Of a DNA stretch of 64,000 bases, positions 10,955-23,126 are shown piece after piece. Source of the stretch: Ilyonectria destructans (Eukaryota; Ascomycota; Sordariomycetes; Hypocreales; Nectriaceae); NCBI GenBank assembly GCA_020740775.1, contig JAHEWK010000009.1, positions 3,162,001 through 3,226,000 on the forward strand, given 5' to 3'. The translations under genes were made by a program, and so were the position numbers. The notes beneath the pieces are model-generated. The model was not told the DNA's origin. It saw only the letters and a program-made list of their open reading frames with translations, and did not search any database. Position 1 is the stretch's first letter. Every line of letters begins with the position of its first letter.

Positions 10955-12864
10955 ATGACGAATCCCCCAAGCGCAGCCAGCACCACAATATCTCCCGATA
11001 GTGATGCCTCAGGTCACAATGTGTCGGTGCCTATTGGGCATAGTCTTGACGCTACCACTAAACGCAGATACAATCATCCCGAATTATTTGACGATGCCTA
11101 TCAAGTGATGTGGGATTAATTATACTAAGAGAGTCGTGATTCGTTGTCACCACGAAACATGCCGACTATACGCAAGTGGGTGATAGTAATAATAGTGTGT
11201 GCGACAACTGTATGTGTGTAAGTAATGCTTCCATCCTATTTCCAACTCAAGTTTCTTCTTCTCCATGCCTCCCTCGCGACCCTTGGCAACATTTGACTGA
11301 AATACTCCAAGAACCTGTACGAGCTCTATTTACACAACTACCTACGCCCAGATTGAGCATGAGCTTGCTGCGACAAGGCTCACCTCTGCTGCTGGATTAT
11401 CTACTTTTGTTTTGGGTATAGCATTTGGTCCCCTGTTTACCGGCCCATTAAGCGAACACTACGGAAGAAGGCCGATCTATCTGATCTCATGGTCCATGTT
11501 TGTTATCTTGACTATTCCATCTGCTGTTGCGACCAAAATGGAGATGCTTATTGTCACCCGTTTTTTCGACGGGTTCGCTGGGAGTACTTTCCTTTCGGTT
11601 GCAGGAGGCACTGTCGGGGATATCTTCCTAAGGGACGAACTTCAGAAGCCAATGGTATTTGTGTCTTTGGCACCTTTCGTTGGGCCATCCCTTGGGCCGT
11701 TGCTTGGCGGTTTCATCAACTCCAGTCTACATTGGAGATGGACTTATTACATCATCATTATATGGGCTGTTGTCCTCCTGCTAGCCATCGCTTTGCTGGT
11801 TCCAGAAACGTTACATTCTGTTATTCTATTGAAGAAAGCTCAAAAACTTAGAACCGAAACAGGAGAACATCGATACTGGGCTCCGGCAGAGAAGGCCCAG
11901 GGATCGAACCGCAAGATCGTGGCACTTGCTCTTCGGCGCCCCTTCCAGCTTCTCCTTTTGGAACCAATGTGCTTCATTCTGGACCTCTACTCGGCCATTT
12001 TGCTCGGTATTCTGTACCTAGTCTTCGGTGCATTCCCTGCCGTCTTCCGCACAACTTACGGCATGAATCTTTGGCAAAGCTGTCTTACATTTCTGGGCAT
12101 TATTGTTGGTATGCTCGCTGGTGCAGCCACGAATTCGGTTTGGGACAAGATTCGGCGACATCTGATAGATGAGCGTGAGAGGAGCAGTGGAGAGACTGGG
12201 GTTAGTGAGCCTGAGTACTAGCTGCCGTCTGCAATAGTCGGTGGTGTCTTGATTCCGATAGGGCTATTTTGGTTTAGTTGGACTACGCATATAACTATCC
12301 ATTGGCTGGTGCCGGTCATTGGATCTTCTTTCTTCGGTTGTGGGTGAGTGTTAGTCTATTTGACTTCCTTGTTCTCCCCGTTAAGCGGCTGCTATATTCT
12401 CAAGAAACTCTGCTGATACAACTGGTACTTTAAGAGTAACATTGGTTTTCAAAGGAATATTCACCTTTCTTGTACGTATATATAGGGTTAAGGCTCGTTT
12501 CTTCTTCTATTTTTGTCCCTAAAGAGCTAAGTAAAATCGAACTAATATGTGGCGGGTTTAGGTTGAGGCGTATGCACAATACGCTGCGTCGGCGCTTGCT
12601 GCCAATGGATTCGCAAGAGCATTTCTTGCAGGTTAGTTTTTTGCATTCTTGGTCTCTTGGCAGATATCTTGGTTCGAATATTGACTGACTAGTATAGCTG
12701 CCTTCCCACTCATACAGATTCCTATGTATGACAAACTTGGCTACCAATGGGGAACGAGCGTCCTCGCCTTCCTGACGGTTGCAATGATGCCATTCCCATG
12801 GCTTTTCTTTAAGTATGGAAAAACTTTGCGACTGAAAAGTAGATTTGCTACCAATTTGAGATAA
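10955..12864 (+). pseudogene. MFS drug-efflux-type transporter, broken by three stops
   Basis: The frame can be followed from ATG 10955 to TAA 12862-12864. The cytosolic N-terminus is followed by RKWVIVIIVCATTVCV (helix 1). An intron with donor GTAAGTAATG leads to SIYTTTYAQIEHELAATR, then GPLSEHYGRRPIY (the MFS loop 2-3 signature), FDGFAGSTFLSVAGGTVGDIF and GPSLGPLLGGFI. Three further introns carry the end, ...IQIPMYDKLGYQWGTS. This matches the DHA1 12-helix efflux family. In-frame stops occur at 11117-11119 (TAA), 11126-11128 (TAA) and 12219-12221 (TAG), where Gln would fit (CAA/CAG to TAA/TAG), as expected of RIP or simple C-to-T decay. Unusual splicing that removes the stops cannot be excluded, but no good donor/acceptor pair was found. 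Its lost role may have been export of the local metabolite. Confidence 0.75.
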
Positions 12865-13689
12865 TAAGGCCGAGGGGGGTTAGATGGAACTATTCGACTG
12901 ATAAGTGTGTTTTAACATTCAGTATATCGCTATGTAATCAACAACAATCAGAATGGCAACTACATTAAATATGGGAGCTTATACCTACCAGTACTCTTTA
13001 CCGAGAATAAGGCGGTTCTTGGACATTCTGAGTTGCTCTGTGCTGGTTGTCTTCAAAAGATGCCTCGGAATGTATGCAAACAGGGTCGGGGCTGGATATC
13101 TTAAGTTATCACGCCCATGGTCAATTCCCCGCTCATGAGAATCAACCGGAGCTGGTCACAACGTTTCCCCGCGATTGTGTCCAGCATTATGATCTGGTGA
13201 TCTACTGCTGTTGTGGGTATATTGGGTGTGCATTAGGATGGGGCAATACATTTCGCCGACGAATGGACATGGATCTGTAAAAGCCTCGCCGAGGTTTGGC
13301 CCCGACCTCGTTAAGCCTTGCGATTGGTCGCCGGCCTCGCGAATTCATCTCATCGGCTGCTTCCCCTGAGGCCCTTCCACATTTCTTGACGCGTGCCTTG
13401 AACAGCTGGATCAGCACAGCTACCGGCCGTAGACATCCTGCCGGCAGTATCGGCGTTGTTGGCCAGGGGCTTAGCTGAGCTCTTCTCCATCCGATATTGA
13501 TATAAGATATTCAGTGGCACAGTTATATAAGCAAAGTTACGCCTCCCAAACCTCCTATAGACTTGAATAATTGGGAAAATGACAGTTGCGATATAACTGG
13601 CGATATAGCGAGTTGGCTTTGTAGATCTCAGTGCTATGGGGTTTGGTATGGCATTGAATCTATTGAAAGCTGGATTTGATGGCACTGGA
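12865..13689. other. intergenic, no gene recognised
   Basis: Mixed-composition sequence with short open frames only. It is GC-rich around 13270-13460, with no recognisable domain. It runs into an AT-rich block at about 13690. Confidence 0.4.
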
Positions 13690-14470
13690 TTTAATGTCAG
13701 TCCCTAGGCGCTAGAGAAACTTACTGCTCTTAGGGGGCTAGGTATATTTATCTATAGGTGATGTAATCCTCTATTAGACTAAATTCTTTATTATAGTTAC
13801 GACTTTAGAGTAGGTAGACTTATTTATCTTTAGAAATTATAGATTGTATATATTTTTACTGAAGCCAGCTATATTCTGTCTATTTAGTACTCTACCTTCT
13901 ATATATATTATAGCGCTTAAGGTAAGGTTATAAGTTACAGAAAGGTCTGATATTTATCTTCTAGATTATTTAGTTTCTGGCGGTATTATAGTATAAAGGC
14001 TGGGAAGCTTTCAGTATATAAATTATATTTTAAAAATATATCTTTATACTGATAGCAATATAGATAATATTAAGCAGTAACGATACTACTATTGCTGGAG
14101 TTTACCTTAAGCTAGAGGCAATTTCAGCTTCTAGAAGACTATTTACTACTGGAAACCTTAGGTCTGCCAGTACTATTAAGATATTAGTTGCTAACTTAAT
14201 CCTACTAGCTGGTTGCTAATATTATAAAAGGCTAAATTAGCATCTTACTAGAATTTATATAGTTATACAGCAGAAGTACTTACTTTTATAAAAGCCCTGG
14301 GTCTTTCCAGCAGAGAGGCTTATAAAATACTTATAAGCAGTAAAGGATCCAGTTGGATTATAGGCAACTGTAGTATTACAATACTTAATGCCGACTAAAG
14401 CCCTCCCAAATAAGCAGTAGATATTATCACTAAAGACCTTATACGCCGACCTGAAAGTCTCCATCACTTA
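13690..14470. repeat. AT-rich RIP-like block, decayed element
   Basis: TA-rich sequence poor in CpA and TpG. On the minus strand a 70-residue open stretch (14467-14255) continues leftwards through many TAA/TAG stops, which suggests a decayed coding sequence. I could not assign it to a family. Confidence 0.5.
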
Positions 14471-16673
14471 TCGTATCAACTAACAACACAAAGGAGATTG
14501 CAAATAATGCTGCAGATTCACTCTCCATTTCATGTCCTATTGCATCGAGTGCTCTTCAAGCGTACAATAAGAGGGCAGCACGCGGACACAGACGTAACGA
14601 TAATGCCAGTATCATTTACAACTATAAAGATATCACTAAAGCTAAGGTCGCACAGCCTGAAAAAAGGGTTTTACTTCCGAGTCTAAGTTCATCACAATCC
14701 GCAACATGCAGCCCCGTAGTGCTCATTACGCGGAGTGACGAGCTAGCAAGTCGGTTCGAGCGAGCACTTGCATCACAGCGAATCCATGACTAATACAGAT
14801 CTGTCATGCCAGTACTCCGTAATATGACGCGGATTTCTTGCGCTCATATAGGCGTGCATCGAGTAACAGGTCAATGAAAACCTAGTTGGAACGCTAATGC
14901 GCGCTTCGGTTGCTGGCCTAAAGTGGTAGGTTAACTGACACGCTAAGTATAATGCGAGGAGACCAATTTTCTCCACTTTTGCGGTAATGTGGTTGACCGG
15001 CACTCCCAACTGTGGACACCTCGCAATCCGTCCCAAAACAGAAAGTCAGCGAGTAACAGCGACGTAGTCTCAAGCCCTTGGCAGTCATCAATCCGCAATC
15101 GCAAATCGATGAATCAACTTACGAGCTCCGCCACCATCACCACCCACTACGCAGGCCATTCACTACTAAGTCTCGGTATTCTAACCAAAAAGGAAGGTCC
15201 TGGCTGACGAGGTTCTTGATTTTTCGGCATATTATCCAAGCGCTTCTTGAGCGCGGAGGATGTGAGGACTTTCAAACATGACGCCAGTGGAGCTTGCCTG
15301 CGAGAGGCAAACCTTCGGGCCGCAATCACCCTAGTTGACGCTGGGGCAAGGACGCCGCATGATTGCTTAGCGGTAACGTCCCCGACCGACATTTTGAACG
15401 AAGTTGTCACCAGAGCAGCAGCGCTCAGGCCAGCAAGAGGACAAGGCAGTGCCTTGTCCAGCAGGGCCTAGCCCGTTACAATATACACAACAATGGTGCC
15501 CAAGTGGGTCGGGATGCCTCCTCGGCTGGGGCGGAATATCGTTCGACACAGAGGCCTTTCCCATACTTCAGCCTTCGATCGCTCGCAAGATATCCTTCGG
15601 AGCGGATTTAGGTGCTGTAAATGGCTGTTGTTTCAGAAACTTCGTTCTCGGTGGGGGTGGGGTAAGCACTCACGATCTTGAAGTGGACCGGCGGTCCTCC
15701 GAATGAGGTGAAGCCCAGATACCAATTCTCGCGAATGGTGTTCCGGAACCGTCCACACATATTAACAATAATGAAGTCCTGCCCACTGCTCGATCGCCAT
15801 CGTCTCTTAAGTTGAGAGATGCTGCTTTCTGGTTCTTCTATTCTTGATTACTAGCTATATACCAATCTGCCTGATACTGGACGGACAGCCTTAGTGCCAG
15901 ATACTACAGGTCCAAAGAATCAGGTGAAAATAAAGACAAGAGCTGGGCGTTTGGGTGTGGAAGTCGTGCAGAATCTTCAACTTCCACTTAGTGGAAAGGC
16001 CTCAACTACGTCGGTCACACTTCACAACTGAAAACCTCTCTGTAGCCTCGTCGGATTCTGAGCATCAACTTACTCCAGTATTATACTCAACAAATAGAGA
16101 AGAAGAATCAGCTTGCCAGGCCTCTTCCGAGAATAGTGGCAGTTCCACAAGCCCCAACGTCGGAAGCATCAACATCACTGTGCGAGGTCCAATAACGTCC
16201 CCGAGCCCCATCTGCAAGACTCCTCTCCCCTCCCGCACGGCCTCCTGCCAGCAGGTTTCTTCTCATATTTGCTATTTTTTCATCCTCGACAAGGCATGCA
16301 GATAACCTTGCACTTCAGCCAACCCCCGGGGGTCGTGCTGGTATTGGAGATAACAAGAGATTTACATTTAGTCGGTATACCTGCAGGCACCATTCGTATA
16401 ACGCACATCAAGCCAAGATAGATTGCCAGGAGACACATCACTAAGCAGTTAGTCCATGTCGCAAGCCAGTTTCGGGGGCGAACAGCAACGGACCTCACAC
16501 GAAGCAAGCGAGGATAAAGAGGACTAGTCCACAAAAGTCTTGAGACGTTGCTGGCTTTTCATCATATTAGATCTATGCCAGACAAAGTACAGTACCAACA
16601 CGTCAACACTTGGCTGCATTCGGATGTTTCGAAGAGTCTGCTCTCACCAACGGGCAGCCGAGCAAAGGAGAGT
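14471..16673. other. 2.2 kb intergenic, no gene recognised
   Basis: Short overlapping open frames in several phases with no motif I recognise. The frame at 15247-15471 has a weak ankyrin-like flavour that I do not consider sufficient. No repeat arms were noticed. Confidence 0.35.
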
Positions 16674-17811
16674 TCATGAGAACATGGCCTCTTCAAGATA
16701 CGGTAGATACCGGGACAGATCCCGATAAGGATTAACCTTTCCTTCAACAATGAGATCGTTTACCGTGGCCTTCTGATACCCAGCAACATCCCAAATGTCA
16801 GAGCCAAGCATACTGGTCAATTCGCCTGTGCCCCAGAGCTTGCGGTAAAACCACGCTGCAGAGAGAAGGGAGAGGACTGGATGGCCCGAGGTGCGGTGAG
16901 TGTGGAAGTCCGTGGTGGCTTTTTCAACGCTTTGGGTGAAGATCTTGGGCTCCTCGCCGTGCTTCTTCCGGAGTGCTTCAGCGATGTCTTCGCCTGTGGG
17001 GGCGAGCTCGATCACACCGATAGCTCGGTTGCTGATTTCGGAGATAGGATTGCCGGTGAAGATTGAGACGTATGCAGCTGCAACGTAGTCTGCCGTGCTA
17101 TATTACACCAATTAGTTCAAGTGATATTCGTAAGGCTCCCGCCCTGCTGAGTCCGGCTTGAAAGTTACCTCATAACCGCCTTCTCCTTTGCCGAATTGCC
17201 GGTGTAGAGAAGCCTATTTCCCTTGACGTCAATACCCATTGCGCTACGTCATCACATATTGTCAGCAAGTACGGCAGCATCGCAAGTGACAGGGGAAAAA
17301 CTCACACGGAGCCGAGAGTATACTCTGCAAAGTTGGCAATAAGAATGACAGTCAACGGGATACCCGCTTGTCTAGCAGCCTCCTGAACATCCTCTTTTTT
17401 CTTCAGGAGAGGGATCAGCATCCCTTCTTCGCCGTAGCGAAGACCGAGGTCCGACGGCACGAACAGCCGGACCTTGGTTCGGGGAATAGCCCGGACGAAG
17501 CCTTGCTCCGCGTCGACGCCCCTGTCCCCTACTAGAGAGCTGGCGGTTTCTCAGCTCATCTTCCATCCGGTACAAGAAGGTGGATTCATTCTCACTTACA
17601 TCACGATATCAATGTCGTGCAACGCCGCGACCACTGCATCCTCATCGAAGGGGTCTACCTTGATCTTCGGTACGCTCGCGGGGAAATCAGAAGCGTCCGA
17701 TTCAGGGCGGTACAGAACGGTAACAGGTGCACCGGACGTGACAAGTGCAGCAGCGATTCGAGAGCTGAACAGCCCGCGATGGCCGTAGACAGCGATGCGG
17801 TTCATAGACAT
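16674..17811 (-). CDS. NmrA-like NAD(P)-binding protein
   Basis: Four exons, 17811-17600, 17539-17306, 17243-17169 and 17097-16674, join to 945 nt, 314 residues, the usual size for NmrA/isoflavone-reductase-like proteins. The N-terminal MNRIAVYGHRGLFSSRIAAAL is the Rossmann beta-alpha segment with a degenerate glycine loop. It is followed by DIDIVISLVGDRGVDAE, RLFVPSDLGLRYGEE, the TVILIANFAEY segment, a Met-Gly-Ile-Asp-Val strand, and the C-terminal STADYVAAAYVSIFTG, which matches the 'DIA' region of the family. Members are redox-sensing regulators or atypical SDR reductases. The canonical SDR Tyr-x3-Lys is not evident. A TATA-like TATAAGTA on the minus strand lies about 100 bp upstream. The gene appears intact. 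Convergent or co-regulated neighbours are not obvious. Confidence 0.88.
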
Positions 17812-18333
17812 GGTGTATGATCGGGATAAGTAATTGAGGGTTGGAGAGAGAAGATGGTCACTGGAGATTGAGTCGTAGAATGGAGAGAGATGAGAGCAAT
17901 CTGACCACCTACTTATACACGAAGACTCGGTGAGGTGGGGTTGATTGGAAGATGAGGAGCGTGCTCCATGTAACGTAACGTTGAAAGCTGGCAACGAGTC
18001 TAGACGTGGGGTCTTATTTCGGGACTGCACCTAGCCCATGTAGATTGAACAAAAGTTCACCATCACTTTAGGGCCTATGAATATAACTTCTCGTCAGGTG
18101 TCCTTACCGAAGTCGATTTTTTTTAAAACTGAATTGAATGATTACTAGATTACTCAAGATTTCGGTAGTGTTTTCAAAGTTCTGAAATTCGCAAAGTAAG
18201 GTTCTACTAATTGCAATCGAATCCAAGGTTCACGAGGAGGACGGTGATTTCTATGCACCCGACTTTCTCCTTTCTATGCTTGGAACGGAGCTTTCCGTCG
18301 ACGAAAACGGACCCAATAAAGGAGCCATACATA
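17812..18333. promoter_or_regulatory. promoter region of the NmrA-like gene, minus strand
   Basis: About 520 bp between the ATG at 17811 and the MITE at 18334. The minus strand carries TATAAGTA at about 17909-17916, roughly 100 bp upstream of the start. No other coding signal is present. Confidence 0.4.
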
Positions 18334-18702
18334 CAGTGGGATGCAAAGAGTTTGAATACCCTTGCATACCGACCCACCTGACTAGCCTAGTTGGGCCAGC
18401 TTTATCGATGCTGCTTTTATAGTAAATCTTCCCTCCTATATCATTATTTACTATATCTTAAGGCAAAGAGCTATTGCCGTCGCTATAGTGCTTATATCTA
18501 CAAGCTGAAGCAGCAGGGCTATTCCTATTGTCCCAATCGGTATTTCCTGAGATCTATCTCTTTTTTGCGCTCCGGCGCACTGCAAAGCTGAGTTGCTAGA
18601 GATTTGTTTACTAGATACTATATCTTAAAGCAGCGTCATAATAAAGCCCCTGTCAGGTGGGTCGGGACGCCAAAGGGTATTCATACTCTTTGCACCCCAC
18701 TG
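18334..18702. mobile_element. MITE with ~50-bp inverted repeats and TA duplication
   Basis: A 369-bp element. The left end CAGTGGGATGCAAAGAGT and the right end, read on the other strand, CAGTGGGGTGCAAAGAGT, stay similar for about 50 bp to GACCCACCTGAC. TA dinucleotides flank it at 18332-18333 and 18703-18704. Termini starting CAGTGG and a TA target fit a non-autonomous Tc1/mariner-type element. The inside has no transposase domain. It lies upstream of the NmrA-like gene. Confidence 0.85.
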
Positions 18703-19021
18703 TAGTAGATCAGTCGCTACCGAAGCTTATTCCTGCATGCCTTGTGAACCTGGCTCATAATGGGTAACGCAAATAGCGCAGCTCTTGACTATCGATGGTA
18801 TCTCTGCCCATCTCTGCCCAAATACTTGCGTCGACGTAACCGAGCACGGCGCCTCTAGTGCGCAAAGTGTGAATCCACCCGGCGGCTGTCCTAATCCTTG
18901 TGTTAGCGATGTGGTCGTTGTACTCCTCAAGGCTCGTGGCGCAGGGTTACTTATGACAGGGCGGAATTGGTAGCAGTTGAGTGCCCTTGGTGGTCTGCTC
19001 GTCTGGGTTGCGAGGGTACTC
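18703..19021. other. intergenic
   Basis: About 320 bp between the MITE and the stop of the disrupted gene at 19022. No motif was recognised. Confidence 0.35.
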
Positions 19022-19569
19022 TTAGGGTGCGTGATTCATGAAAGTCTCCTCCTCCGTAGTTGCATCATCTTCCTGCAAGTCCTCCTCCACTGGCCACTTG
19101 TCCAATTCCTTCTTCTCCTTGACAGAAGGCGTATAGGTAGAATCGAAAGTCTGCCGGACCATCTTCCGTGTCTTGTTCCCAAATATTCTGAAATGGGAGA
19201 CCACGTACAAAGTCGCATTGTATGCTGCGTTACTATCTTCCGTCCTCTCCTGCAAAAAGGTGTAAAGAAGGCGGAAGGCAGAATCTCGTGCGACGTTCTT
19301 CGACCCGCAGATTTTGTAGTGCTCTTCTGTGTCCCAGCCTTCCTTGCCACTTCTCAAATCACCCATCAGGTCACGGACTTGGCGCCCTTGGAGAACATCC
19401 ACATCCGAAGCCTTGAGTGATTCGCAAAGGATGTAGTAGTCTCTGAGGCTCGTTGGCATGTCGCGAAAGAATTGACGGAAACCCTTTGTTACTGCGGACC
19501 GAATGATGGCAGCAAAAGGCAAGTCGTCGCGGACAACATACTTTCCCATCCCCGTCTCAAGCAGAGCCA
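19022..19569 (-). pseudogene. 3' part of an unidentified gene split by the hAT element
   Basis: A 182-residue open stretch rich in charged residues, including RQFFRDMPTSLRDYYIL and EGWDTEEHYKICGSKNVARD, with an acidic C-terminus ending at 19022. It starts exactly at the edge of the hAT transposon. The sequence on the other side of the transposon (22506 to about 22700), also minus strand, stays in frame with it if the transposon is removed (ESLYC | MALLETG). I do not recognise the protein. The upstream part has a TAG stop near 22600 where CAG would fit, so the gene was probably dead or RIP-hit. An alternative is a small independent ORF starting with the ATG at 19570. Confidence 0.55.
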
Positions 19570-19571
19570 TA

Positions 19572-22503
19572 CATGGGCAAACCGTTTAAACGGTCGAATT
19601 TTTCCTCAAACGTTTGAACGGTTCAAAAATATTGCAAACGATTAAACGAACGAATAAACGATTTAAACGAACGAATGAACGATTTATGACGGTGAGAAAT
19701 ATCCACCGCGCCTGCTCTAATACCAGTCGAAATAATGCCCACTATCATCGTCAACGTCCTGAGAGTCACCCTACTGCCGTGGGATTCCGATTAGACCCAT
19801 CCCATTCTCATGCAGAGGCCGTATGAGTCCTTGACGCAACCAATTGCCCGTACATTCAATCATCTCGATAGTTTTGCATGTGATTGTAATCTATCCCATG
19901 AACATGTTCTTCTTGCCCCAGAAAACGTCCTCTCCGGCTCCGATGACTCTGCTAGGATAGAAAGAATGCAAATAGCCATGCGGCTAAGTTTCGGATACTG
20001 CTTTCTCTGCTGTAGTTGACACCACTCCAGAGGCGTACAATCCGGAGGGATATCTGTTGCATCAACGTTGATGAAGCTAGTGAAATCATCCCTAACACTC
20101 GCGTTAATAGTCCTAACCTCCAGCTTCTTTGATAGTATCGCGAGTTGCTTTGGCTTCTTTGCCAGCGGTGGTGGCATCGACGTGGAGGTGGAGGGATGGT
20201 CGCTGGGTTGCTCGTAATCAAATTCCTTTTGCCAGGATGCTGTGGCCGAGGCAATAGTATCTTCATGCCATTCCTTTGGCCAGCTCTGCTTGATATACGC
20301 GATGCGTTTACGGGGATCAAGGAGGAGAGCGGCGGCGTATACGGGAACCTCGTCAGTTAGGCGGTAGTATTTAGAGAGGATAAACCATCCCATATCGATG
20401 GCTCGAACCATCCGTTCGTCGGAGTGTTCATCCGACTGATATATCTTCTGACACAATGTTAGTAATCGACTTGATGTGGATAGATTGAAGGGTACCTGTT
20501 GTTCTTCGTAATGGAGTAACAACATATCCATCAGCATCAACGATTGTGAGATAGGCGAGTCATCTCCCTCTGCATACAATGTTGCTGAAGCAAATGGCTG
20601 AAGAAACGTATGTACTTTGCCTAGCAACTCCCAATCTCCAACTAATAGCCGATTGTCTCCGATGGCCTCTTCGTGATCAGACATGAAAGACTGGATTTTG
20701 TCCTTCTTTCTAATCGCACGATCAATGACCTGATACCAGGACGACCAGCGGGTACGATTATCCATCCCTAAACGCAGTCCCACTGCCTTATCCTACGCAT
20801 TCTGGTGGAGGCTTGATGAACTTAGCCACACAGCTAAACCATGAAGCTTGCGTAATGCAGGGACATTCTCAACGCCGCTAAAGTCGTCAGCCCATATCAC
20901 GGACGTATTGCTAGCCGTGCTGCCCTTGCGCTTGTGCTTTCTGGCCGGCTCTCCGTTCTTTCTCTTTGCTGTATTTCGTTCGGCAGCAGCCTTCTTTCGA
21001 TGAGAGGCTAGGACCTCGGAAAACTGGGAGAGAAGCTCCTCTCCAGTGACACCGGATGCTGACTCGAGTGCTGCGACTAGAGCCTCTTTAGAAGATGCGA
21101 GAAGGAAGGCTTAAAGGGAAAGATTAATGATATGCGCGATACAGCGTATACGACGTCCTTTTGCGTTGAATTTAATCTACTCAATATCAGCCTATAGCCT
21201 AAACTGCATAGTTAACTAACCTTATGTCTACTCATTAGCTTGCATTGTATAGACTTAAGACATATGTCGTTTGATGTTGCGTTATTACCTATATGCCAAC
21301 CAAGTTTTATCTGTATCCCGTACTTCTCTAAAGTATCAATTACAGCCTGCACCTAAGCTTCTCCAGAATAACTCTCTGCACATTCTGGTAGAGATAGTAG
21401 TACCTTATAAGCTTATAGTCTTTATCTACCCATTATATACATACAGTAAGTAGAGAATATCTATACGGTGATGTCCAGAGGTCTGTTGAGATATGAATCA
21501 GACTTGACGCAGTGGTGAGACTGTCATTAATCTCGCTGCTGTAAAAATCATAGTTTGCTGCAATATATCGGACCATCGTACGCCGTAAGGTAATAAGGGA
21601 GTCGTTGATGCATAGGTTACACGCAAGAGCTAGTTGTTTAAACTCGTCCCATTCAATAGCCGAAAAGGGCACTCTCCGACGCATGAGTATGCTGATCAAT
21701 ACTGCCTGATATGCTTGCGGGTTGAAGTTATTTCGAAGTGCATCCTCGCTTACTACAGGGCGAAAATATACGGAGATTGAGCGCTGGGTGCCCGATACAG
21801 ACCTGGTGGATCTGGATGCAACGGGATAGTTATTTCTGACGCAATTGGCAGCATTTGCCTTATAGTCGTATCGTTTATCTCGACACACAGTGCAAGTATA
21901 GATGGTTTTACCTCCAGTCTTACGTCCGTATGTATTTGAACGGTCCTTCGTGATATCCATAATTGAGAGGAAATTTAACAGCAATCTATTGATATCTGGG
22001 AAGTTTTCTATAGCACCAATAATAGACAATATATCAGATAACATATTAATAGTTAAAAGGTAAGATTTTAAACTTAGTATTATAGATTGAGACCCAATAT
22101 TAATAGGTTTTATATCAACCTAGCACCGATATATATATACAGATATTAAATAAAATATCAGTATAGATTGAGGACTATCTCTTCTATCTAAAAAGTAACG
22201 AAAGTCAGTCTCTTATACCTATGTTCAGTCTGCCGATCTCATAGGCAGCAGGCTGTTACCTGACGCTAGGTATGGTGTAGCGTTCACGCTGACCGTGAAG
22301 CTATTCACAATAGTCGTGATCCTTACCCTTGACCTAAGCGAAGGTCTCCAGAGCTTGACATTTTGAAAGATTTTTCGAGTGCCAGAGCTGGAAAATCGTT
22401 TAACCGTTCAAACAGTTTTAGGATGCCCTTGAACAGTTAAACGATTTAACATGCATAAACGTTTTAAACAGAACGAACGAACAAACGAACGAAAGTGCCC
22501 ATG
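19572..22503 (-). mobile_element. dead hAT-family DNA transposon
   Basis: A 2.9 kb element. The ends are CATGGGCA (19572) and TGCCCATG (22503), a short imperfect inverted repeat, followed inside by many short AAACG/AACGAACG-type subterminal repeats at both ends. Such subterminal arrays and CAxGGG-like termini are typical of hAT elements. The interior encodes a broken hAT transposase on the minus strand. A clean 8-bp target duplication is not visible: the flanks are GAGCCATA and TATGCAGT. Confidence 0.85.
19771..22044 (-). pseudogene. hAT transposase relic
   Basis: The N-terminal part (22044-21433) has a zinc-finger-like CTVCRDKRYD segment, then RRVPFSAIEWDEF and HISTDLWTSPYR, where hAT proteins carry the first catalytic Asp region. 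The middle contains RIRCIAHIINLSL and a Lys-rich linker. The C-terminal part (20783-19860) has NRTRWSSWYQVI, a VPVYAAALLLDPR segment and SILAESSEPERTFSGARR, the classic hAT dimerisation region. The frame then shifts near 19880, and IEMIECTGNWLRQGLI continues to about 19771. Stops in the middle sit where Gln is expected (before AFLLA and before DKAVG), plus an AT-rich patch at 21110-21470. The transposase is inactive. Confidence 0.85.
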
Positions 22504-22505
22504 TA

Positions 22506-22700
22506 TGCAGTATAAGGATTCATTTTGGGCCCTGCGAAATATTTCTGCAATTTGATGATACAGTTCCGGTCCTTCCGCTCGCTTCTTAACATCAATCTAG
22601 AGGAGCGAGGGCCCAATCTTGGCTAGTCTCCGAAATACCCTAGACCGGCTCTTATTCGAAGAGAGGGTCGAGTCTCGGCTAGTCTCCCTAGACTAGCGAG
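22506..22700 (-). pseudogene. 5'-side part of the gene split by the hAT element
   Basis: On the minus strand this reads SRVFRRLAKIGPSLL, a TAG stop, then IDVKKRAEGPELYHQIAEI and FRRAQNESLYC up to the hAT border. It is in frame with the open stretch that begins on the far side (19569). The TAG fits a CAG changed by C to T. The upstream extent is unknown and the function unrecognised. Confidence 0.45.
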
Positions 22701-23126
22701 GGTCCCTGTATGCGACAACATTCATGGAAGATCATGCTTTCAGTCTTGCGATGGCGGTTCTAAGATGGGTACGCACACTAACTTTCCTCTTTATCAGTTG
22801 GTCATATACTTGTGTTGGGTGTTTGCCTGGCAGCGTTGAGTCGCCTTTTTTGTAGAGTCTTTGCCAGATAAGCCCTCAATCGATCTGGTATGCAGAGCAT
22901 TGGAGCTGTTGGACGGCGGAATTTGGGGTGTGTACAACCTTTGTGCAAGGTAGACCTAATCGTCACAAGAGCTACTGATTTCTCGAAACATGGATACATC
23001 CGCAGCGCGTCAAAGTTATAAATACTTTTCACCAATGCATTTAATTGATATGGCCATCGATGGTTCCGGGGATGCGGGAGCTTAGTGGCCGTAACGAAGA
23101 AGAGAGAAATAATCGTAATTAATTAC
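22701..23126. other. intergenic
   Basis: About 430 bp between the disrupted gene and the 3' end of the PTH11-like gene. Only short open frames are present and nothing was recognised. Confidence 0.35.

Noticed and set aside
15247..15471. Possible ankyrin repeat fragment
   Set aside because: Only one weak match in one frame. Adjacent frames and spacing do not continue the repeat.
19564..22511. 8-bp target duplication for the hAT element
   Set aside because: The flanking octamers GAGCCATA and TATGCAGT do not match, so none is claimed.
22802..23035. 77-residue open frame on the minus strand
   Set aside because: No motif, no intron signals joining it to neighbours, and overlapping frames of similar length occur on the other strand.
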